From Paenibacillus polymyxa (lineage in GTDB: Bacteria; Bacillota; Bacilli; Paenibacillales; Paenibacillaceae), in NCBI RefSeq assembly GCF_018614975.1, contig NZ_JAGGNR010000002.1:1-64000 (forward strand): a DNA stretch of 64,000 nucleotides, in the 5' to 3' direction. Both the position numbers and the translations under genes were made by a program. Below are positions 58,593 to 64,000 of the stretch, piece after piece. The notes under the pieces are model-generated. The model did no database searches, was not told the DNA's origin, and saw only the letters and a list, made by a program, of their open reading frames with translations. Every line of letters begins with the position of its first letter. Within the stretch, counting starts at the first letter, position 1.

Positions 58593-60041
58593 GTGCATAT
58601 CGAATCCATTTTACTTATTGTGCTCTTGGGCCTGAATATTATTTTTGCGGCAGCCGTCGTTTTCTTCGAACGGAAGGATGCCAGCGCTTCCTGGGCTTGG
58701 CTGCTTGTATTGAACTTTATTCCGGTGTTTGGGTTTGTACTTTATCTTTTAACCGGTCAGAATCTGACCCGATACCGGCTTTTCCAGTGGAAAGAACGTA
58801 AGAAGCTTGGGCTCGAGGAACGTATTGAAGCCCAGCTCGCACAGTTGCATGATAATCGTAACCCCTTCCGCAACCAGGCAACCGAGAGTAGCCAGGACAT
58901 GATCTACATGAACCTGAAGCAGAACGGCGCACTGCTGACAGAGGACAATGCCGTTGAGATCATTACGGACGGAACGGACAAATTCCAGCGTCTCCTGGAC
59001 GACATCGAAGCGGCTCAGGATCATGTGCACGTACAATACTACATCTATAGAAGCGACCGTCTGGGCAAAAGAATCCGGGATGCACTTATCCGCAAAGCGC
59101 GGGAAGGCATCAAAGTCCGTTTACTGTATGACGCACTCGGCTCACGGCGGGTATCCAAACGTTTTTTCAAAGAATTGCGCGAAGCAGGCGGTTTGGTTGA
59201 GGTCTTTTTCCCATCCAAATTCAGTCTGATTAACTTGCGTATGAACTACCGGAACCACCGTAAGATTGTCATTATTGATGGTAACCTTGGGTACACGGGT
59301 GGATTTAATGTCGGAGATGAGTATCTCGGACTGAACTCGAAATTCGGTTACTGGCGTGACACACATCTGCGTATTCAGGGGAATGCCGTTCATGCGCTGC
59401 AGACCCGTTTCCTTCTGGATTGGAATGAAGCGTCCAAGCAACACGACACACCTTACGTTCCGGCGCATTTCCCTCATATCGAGGGCACAGGAAAGATTGC
59501 CATGCAGATTGTCTCCAGTGGACCGGATGCAGAGACCGAGCATATCAAGAACAGTTATCTTAAGATGATTAATGGAGCCAAACATTCGATTCTGATTCAA
59601 ACGCCTTATTTTATCCCGGATGCCAGTGTATTCGAAGCTATTCGTCTCGCGTGTCTGTCCGGCATAGATGTTCGCATTATGATTCCAAATAAACCCGACC
59701 ATGCCTTCGTATATTGGGCTACGTTATCTTATATTGGTGAGTTGCTGAAGGTTGGCGCCAAAGTATTTATATACGATAATGGCTTCATTCATGCCAAAAC
59801 ACTTATCATTGACAGTTTGGTTGCATCCGTGGGAACCGCCAATATTGACTACCGCAGTTTCCGGTTGAACTTTGAGGTTAATGCTTTTATGTATGATGAA
59901 GCGATTGCGACAGCACTTGTACAAACCTTTGAGCACGACCTGCATGTATCGCGGGAAATGACACTCGATGAATACCAAAAACGCAGTCTGATTATCCGCT
60001 TCAAAGAAGCCATTTCCCGTCTGTTATCTCCTATTCTGTAG
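58593..60041 (+). CDS. cls: Cardiolipin synthase (phospholipase D family)
   Basis: 482 aa. Two N-terminal membrane helices (about 2-20 and 31-50), then two phospholipase D domains with HKD motifs: NHRKIVIIDG near residue 220 and HAKTLIIDS near residue 400. It joins two phosphatidylglycerols into cardiolipin and glycerol. The start is GTG at 58593, with GGGGGA 7 nt upstream. The fragment SFRLNFEVNAFMYD after the second motif is typical of Cls. Transcribed alone. Confidence 0.95.
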   Translation: MHIESILLIVLLGLNIIFAAAVVFFERKDASASWAWLLVLNFIPVFGFVLYLLTGQNLTRYRLFQWKERKKLGLEERIEAQLAQLHDNRNPFRNQATESSQDMIYMNLKQNGALLTEDNAVEIITDGTDKFQRLLDDIEAAQDHVHVQYYIYRSDRLGKRIRDALIRKAREGIKVRLLYDALGSRRVSKRFFKELREAGGLVEVFFPSKFSLINLRMNYRNHRKIVIIDGNLGYTGGFNVGDEYLGLNSKFGYWRDTHLRIQGNAVHALQTRFLLDWNEASKQHDTPYVPAHFPHIEGTGKIAMQIVSSGPDAETEHIKNSYLKMINGAKHSILIQTPYFIPDASVFEAIRLACLSGIDVRIMIPNKPDHAFVYWATLSYIGELLKVGAKVFIYDNGFIHAKTLIIDSLVASVGTANIDYRSFRLNFEVNAFMYDEAIATALVQTFEHDLHVSREMTLDEYQKRSLIIRFKEAISRLLSPIL

Positions 60042-60047
60042 CGGAGG

Positions 60048-60148
60048 CACTTCAATGACAGAATCGCCTTCCGATCGCTGTTATCTCCTGGATAAAGGCG
60101 AACGCTTCGTTTCTTCAGGCTATTCCTGTCCTCTACGTTATCGTGAAG
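60048..60148 (-). repeat. Dispersed palindromic MITE-like element, copy F (core deleted)
   Basis: Begins 6 nt after the cls stop codon. It has the left arm CACTTCAATGACAGAATCGC, CTTCCGATCGCTGTTATC and the right half GGATAAAGGCGAACGCTTCG plus the tail, but the central hairpin of about 40 nt is missing. Both outer arms are intact. Confidence 0.85.
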
Positions 60149-60172
60149 TTTAGTTGAAATTATAGTAATAGT

Positions 60173-60227
60173 AAAAAACAGGCATATCCTCTCCCGTCAT
60201 TTTGGAGAAGGATGTACCTGTTTTTTT
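60173..60227. terminator. Bidirectional terminator between cls and the YitT gene
   Basis: AAAAAACAGG / CCTGTTTTTTT outer stem with an inner TCCT...AGGA and CTCC...GGAG pairing. Confidence 0.8.
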
Positions 60228-60288
60228 CTTGTTTTGAACTTCCAAACGTATGAGCCTACACGGCTCAATCGCTATTTCTCACACCCGT

Positions 60289-61197
60289 TCACACATGTTC
60301 TCCCCGCTTAAAACCTTCGCCGAGCACTTCGTGCGCGTTACTGATAATGACAAAAGCTCCCGGGTCCACAGACCGGATCAACGCTTTGAGTCTAGGAACC
60401 TCATTTTGCCCAACAACTACCATCAGTACTGTTCGTTGATCGTCGGTGTAACCACCTTTGGCTTCCAGCTTCGTTAATCCGCGATCCAAGTCATCCAGAA
60501 TCACTTTGCTTATCGCTTCCGTCTGGTTGGAGATAATATACGCCACCTTGGAGAAGCCGAGCCCCATCTCGACGGCATCGATCACTTTACCAGTAACATA
60601 CAATCCAATTAGCGCATAGAGAGACTGCTCCAATGACAATACAAAAGCAGCCATAATAATAACCGTAGCATCCATGATGACTACACACAATGAGTAACTC
60701 AGTCCGCTGTATTTCTGTACGATTCTGGCAAGAATGCTCATGCCCCCTGTTGATCCTCGTCCACGGTATACAATGCCAATCCCCAGACCCACACCAATTC
60801 CGCCATATAGTGAACCAAGTAGCGGATTTGTTGTTGGAATGGCCCAATCCTTCGTGAGATAGACTAACAGTGGCAGGACAATACTGCCAAGGACTGAACG
60901 GATCCCATACTGTTTACCAATGAGCAGGAAACCCGCGATCAGGAGTGGGATATTAATTGCCCACTGGGTGTATGCGGGCTCCCAATTAAGCCATTCCTTG
61001 CCTAGGATTGATAACCCGGACACCCCGCCTGAAGCAATCTGATTGGGTAATAGAAATAAATTAAAGGCCACTGCAATTAAAAACGAGCCTACAATGATAG
61101 ATACCGTATCTACCACGTTCCTCCATGGGCCATTAAGTGGAATGAGACTAGTTATCCTCTTTTTGCGATTATTATGAAATTGTGATCGTTGTTGCAT
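60289..61197 (-). CDS. YitT family membrane protein (DUF161 + DUF2179)
   Basis: 302 aa. Five or six membrane helices between residues 25 and 195 with the family motifs LLPNQIASGGVSGLSI and GRGSTGGMSIL, then a C-terminal DUF2179 domain (EAKGGYTDDQRTVLMVVVG, DPGAFVIISNAHEV). Function of the family is not established; some members are thought to be transporters. AAAGGAG precedes the ATG. Transcribed alone, convergent with cls. Confidence 0.88.
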   Translation of the reverse strand: MQQRSQFHNNRKKRITSLIPLNGPWRNVVDTVSIIVGSFLIAVAFNLFLLPNQIASGGVSGLSILGKEWLNWEPAYTQWAINIPLLIAGFLLIGKQYGIRSVLGSIVLPLLVYLTKDWAIPTTNPLLGSLYGGIGVGLGIGIVYRGRGSTGGMSILARIVQKYSGLSYSLCVVIMDATVIIMAAFVLSLEQSLYALIGLYVTGKVIDAVEMGLGFSKVAYIISNQTEAISKVILDDLDRGLTKLEAKGGYTDDQRTVLMVVVGQNEVPRLKALIRSVDPGAFVIISNAHEVLGEGFKRGEHV

Positions 61198-61276
61198 GTT
61201 TATCGTGCTCTCCTTTGTTGTGACCGATCAGTTGTTCGTTCATATTCTCTGTATCCTATAAAATGATTCAAAAAAA

Positions 61277-61330
61277 AGCTCCCGTATACACCAGCATACG
61301 CCTACACGTATGGGTCCATACAGGAACTTA
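61277..61330 (-). terminator. Terminator after prfB
   Basis: Long imperfect stem AAGTTCCTGTAT... / ...GTATACGGGAGCTT, with an inner CCATACG / CGTATGC pair, ending in TTTTTTTT on the minus strand. It starts 3 nt after the prfB stop. Confidence 0.8.
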
Positions 61331-61332
61331 TT

Positions 61333-62446
61333 TTAATCGGTTTCTACTTTAATCTGGCTACGCAAATAAGCATCGATGAATGAATCGAGGTCGCCGTCCA
61401 TCACTGCTCCTGTGTTTCCAGTCTCTACACTTGTACGGTGATCCTTTACCATACTATAGGGATGGAACACATAGGAGCGAATCTGGCTACCCCATGAAAT
61501 ATCCGACTGATCTCCTCGGATTTCATCCAGCTGTTGTTTTTGTTCTTCAATTTTACGCTCATACAATTTCGAACGGAGCATCGTCATCGCTCGCTCACGG
61601 TTCTTGATCTGTGAACGTTCATTCTGACACGTTACAACTACACCTGTCGGAAGGTGAGTAATCCGTACGGCAGAGTCGGTGGTATTGATATGTTGTCCAC
61701 CCGCGCCACTTGCCCGGTACGTATCGATCTTGAGGTCCTCTGTACGAATGTCCAATTCAATGGTGTCATCAATCTCCGGTACCACATCACAGGATACGAA
61801 GGACGTATGTCTACGGCCCGATGAGTCAAAAGGAGAGATCCGCACCAGTCGGTGTACACCCTTCTCGGCTTTCAGATAACCATAAGCGTTATGTCCCTTA
61901 ATGGACAATGTAACACTCTTGATCCCAGCCTCATCACCTGGCAGATAATCCAGTACCTCAACCTTGAAGCCACGCTTCTCGGACCAACGTGTGTACATCC
62001 GAAGCAGCATCTGTCCCCAGTCCTGGGACTCGGTACCACCCGCACCCGGGTGAAGCTCCAGAATCGCGTTCATCTTGTCATATGGTTGATTCAGGAGAAG
62101 CTGAAGCTCGAACTCTGCAACCTTATTCACGATCGCGGTAATACTGTTACCAATCTCGGTAGCGAGGTCTTCGTCGCCTTCTTCGTCCGCCAGTTCAATC
62201 ATCATCACTGCATCATCATAATCCTGCTGGAGTTTGGTGTATTGATCCACAGATCCTTTCACCGCATTTAGCTCGGCGATTACCGATTGCGCCTTGTCGC
62301 TATCGTCCCAGAAATCTGGCGCAGACATCTTCACTTCGAAGTTGCCGATCATCTCTTGCTTCAGATCTAAGTCAAAGAGACCCCCTAAGGTTTGTTAGTT
62401 TCTTGCCTATTTCACGCAGGTCATGCTTCACGTTTGGATCGATCAT
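61333..62446 (-). CDS. prfB: Peptide chain release factor 2 (RF2), programmed +1 frameshift
   Basis: 370 aa when the shift is included. The first 24 codons start at the ATG at 62446 ([20 protein letters not shown]), reach LRGSL and stop at TGA 62374-62372; the main frame then continues [21 protein letters not shown] to the end at 61333. RF2 recognises UGA and UAA stops; the GGQ motif is in [18 protein letters not shown] and the stop-recognition SPF motif in [14 protein letters not shown]. Low RF2 favours the shift, giving autoregulation. GAGGAATTACAC precedes the ATG. In this position behind secA, as in Bacillus. Confidence 0.97.
62372..62386 (-). promoter_or_regulatory. RF2 programmed frameshift site
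   Basis: Minus strand AGGGGGTCTCTTTGAC: an internal Shine-Dalgarno-like AGGGGG, three bases, the slippery CTT and the in-frame TGA followed by C, the weak stop context. It matches the classic prfB signal. Confidence 0.97.
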
Positions 62447-62887
62447 GTGTAATTCCTCTTTTCATTAAGATAAGCTCCCCGCATCCAGGACATTCCTCCA
62501 GATCAAGTATGCGATGCGTCACCCTGGTGTTGAGACAACTGTTGTATCAGTATATCTCTTCTCCATGATCATGGTCATAATATTATAACTATGCACCATT
62601 AACCGGTTTTGCATCCTTCACTTCATCCTATGGAATACCCGGCTGCGAGGAGCCGTTCATGTCATGCTATTTAAGTTGAGCCAGCATTCTTTACACCATA
62701 TCACTCCGATTGCAGTAGCATCTTCGGATCGCTCTTATCCCCAGATTTTCTTAATCCCCTTACAAAAGGGTAAAATCCGGGGATAAAGGCGAACGCTCCG
62801 CTTCTTCAGATTGCTTCTGCACTCTCCGTTATGGTGTAAAATCAAGGTTCAACTTATTACACTATAGTGTATATAAAAACCATCGCT
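62447..62887. other. Spacer between secA and prfB
   Basis: No gene supported. The right half is dispersed element copy G (62690-62840). The left half (62447-62689) shows no hairpin, promoter or open frame that I could support; the prfB ribosome site lies at its left edge. Confidence 0.6.
62690..62840 (-). repeat. Dispersed palindromic MITE-like element, copy G
   Basis: Ends are TTTACACCAT and ATGGTGTAAA, a perfect 10-bp terminal inverted repeat, extended outward by TAAGTTGAGCC (left, about 62668) and GGTTCAACTTA (right, about 62845). Core: TTATCCCCAGATTTT / AAAATCCGGGGATAA. This copy defines a subtype with CACTCCGATTGCAG and CAGATTGCTTCTGCACTC. Confidence 0.9.
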
Positions 62888-64000
62888 CTACTCTTGACCG
62901 TGGCAGTGTTTGAACTTCTTACCACTACCACATGGGCATGGATCGTTACGTCCGATTTGGTCAGAAACCTTCACTGGACGTTTCTCAGCAGGTTCACCGC
63001 TTGTCGAGATCTGACTTTCCTCAACAACCGCTTGACGCTCCTGATTGCTCTCGATCTGAGCTCTCATCACATAAGTCGCTACTTCTTCCTGAATCGAAGC
63101 GATCATCTGATGGAACATCTCAAAGCCTTCGAACTGGTACTCACGCAGTGGATCTGTACCGCCGTATGCGCGAAGGTGGATACCTTGACGCAATTGATCC
63201 ATTGCATCAATATGATCCATCCACTTGCTGTCTACTGCACGGAGCACAACCACTTTCTCGAACTCACGAACCATCTCTTCGCCAATTCGCTCTTCACGTG
63301 CATTGTACTTGTTCTGTACTTTCGTGAACAGGAACTCGATAATCTCTTCTGCTTCCTTACCCCACAGATCATCTTTTGTTATCGAACCATCGTCCAACAA
63401 TTTGCTGTTCATGTAATCGGCAACTTCCTGCAACTCCCAGTTTTCCGGAATATCGTCATTACAGTGAGCTTCAACGATACGTTCAATGGAAGGTTTGATC
63501 ATATCCATAACGATTTGTTTAATATTTTCGGACTCCAGTACCTCACGGCGCTGTTTATATATAATTTCACGTTGTTGGTTCATGACATCATCATATTGGA
63601 GAACGACTTTACGCACGTCAAAGTTGTTACCTTCAACACGCTTCTGCGCCGATTCTACTGCACGGGTAATCATCCGGCTCTCAATCGGTTGGTCTTCTTC
63701 AAAACCAAGGCGCTCCATCATGTTCAATACATTGTCTGCACCGAAACGTCTCATCAATTCATCACCCAGTGACAGGTAGAATTGTGTTGAACCCGGGTCA
63801 CCTTGACGTCCTGCACGACCACGCAGCTGATTATCAATCCGGCGTGATTCGTGACGCTCTGTACCGATGATATGAAGGCCGCCTACTTCAGCTACACCTT
63901 CACCCAAGATAATATCCGTACCCCGTCCAGCCATGTTGGTTGCAATCGTTACTGCACCCGCTTGACCAGCTCCTGAGATGATCTCTGCTTCTTCCGCATG
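62888..64000 (-). CDS. secA: Protein translocase ATPase SecA, C-terminal part (cut by window edge)
   Basis: About 370 C-terminal residues; the frame is open to the right edge, so the 5' part lies outside. Seen: [47 protein letters not shown] (second nucleotide-binding fold, given here only as a marker), the helical wing region [14 protein letters not shown], and the C-terminal zinc-binding tail [17 protein letters not shown] that binds phospholipid and SecB-like partners. SecA drives preprotein export through SecYEG. Upstream of prfB in the same direction, as in Bacillus, but separated by 440 nt with a repeat. Confidence 0.97.
   Translation of the reverse strand, partial: HAEEAEIISGAGQAGAVTIATNMAGRGTDIILGEGVAEVGGLHIIGTERHESRRIDNQLRGRAGRQGDPGSTQFYLSLGDELMRRFGADNVLNMMERLGFEEDQPIESRMITRAVESAQKRVEGNNFDVRKVVLQYDDVMNQQREIIYKQRREVLESENIKQIVMDMIKPSIERIVEAHCNDDIPENWELQEVADYMNSKLLDDGSITKDDLWGKEAEEIIEFLFTKVQNKYNAREERIGEEMVREFEKVVVLRAVDSKWMDHIDAMDQLRQGIHLRAYGGTDPLREYQFEGFEMFHQMIASIQEEVATYVMRAQIESNQERQAVVEESQISTSGEPAEKRPVKVSDQIGRNDPCPCGSGKKFKHCHGQE

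Overview
The window is chromosomal DNA of a low-to-mid G+C Gram-positive bacterium, most probably a Paenibacillus. Grounds: Bacillus-type Shine-Dalgarno sequences and TTG/GTG starts, the secA-prfB(frameshift)-ftsE-ftsX-ctpB-minJ-uvrB-uvrA neighbourhood typical of Bacillales, copper-amine-oxidase-like stalk proteins, and a YhbD/bactofilin locus. Most genes are on the minus strand. No tRNA gene, phage, IS element with a transposase, or CRISPR array was seen.

Layout. 1-900: 5' end of a 16S rRNA gene (minus) with its leader and promoter region. 0.9-2.3 kb: a plus-strand membrane-fused molybdopterin oxidoreductase. 2.4-8.2 kb: ligA, pcrA and pcrB (minus). 8.4-13 kb: a GDPD-like lipoprotein-sized protein and an exopolysaccharide precursor block, rmlD-rmlB-rmlC and galU, without rmlA. 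13.2-19.6 kb: a SWIM/SNF2 helicase and a U32 peptidase-family protein (RlhA type). 19.9-23.6 kb: two exported stalk-domain proteins, one an HtrA-type protease, and a small membrane protein. 23.9-29.5 kb: uvrA and uvrB, separated by an unusual 0.8-kb spacer with a 5 x 72-bp tandem repeat. 29.7-31.3 kb: a motA/motB stator pair. 31.4-36.9 kb: an LnrLMN-like ABC exporter divergent from its histidine kinase/response regulator pair. 37-44.7 kb: division and cell-wall genes minJ, ctpB, an M23 endopeptidase, ftsX, ftsE and a VanW protein. 44.9-48.0 kb: a patch of gene decay (frameshifted DHA2 transporter, YhbD pseudogene, bactofilin remnant). 48.0-48.8 kb: an esterase. 49-58.3 kb: a complete co-directional argCJBDFGH cluster from glutamate to arginine, with no carAB and no argR. 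58.6-61.2 kb: cardiolipin synthase and a YitT protein. 61.3-64 kb: prfB with its programmed +1 frameshift and the 3' part of secA.

The most unusual signal is a dispersed family of imperfectly palindromic, MITE-like elements of about 100-190 bp. Seven near-complete copies (around 4.5, 7.1, 13.1, 54.5, 55.7, 60.1 and 62.8 kb) and several fragments all lie between genes, in the same chromosomal orientation. They have inverted-repeat ends (TTTACAC...GACAGAA), a strong central hairpin with compensating base changes, and one apparent nested insertion next to argD. In ligA and argD the element is open in frame with the gene and would mislead start calling.

Other points of note are a perfect WalR-type box between ftsE and the vanW-like gene, a 12-bp palindrome upstream of the Lnr-like kinase gene, an internal twin-arginine motif in the molybdenum enzyme, and the concentrated frameshifts at 45-48 kb. 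All functional calls rest on reading the sequence and on family knowledge; no database search was run.
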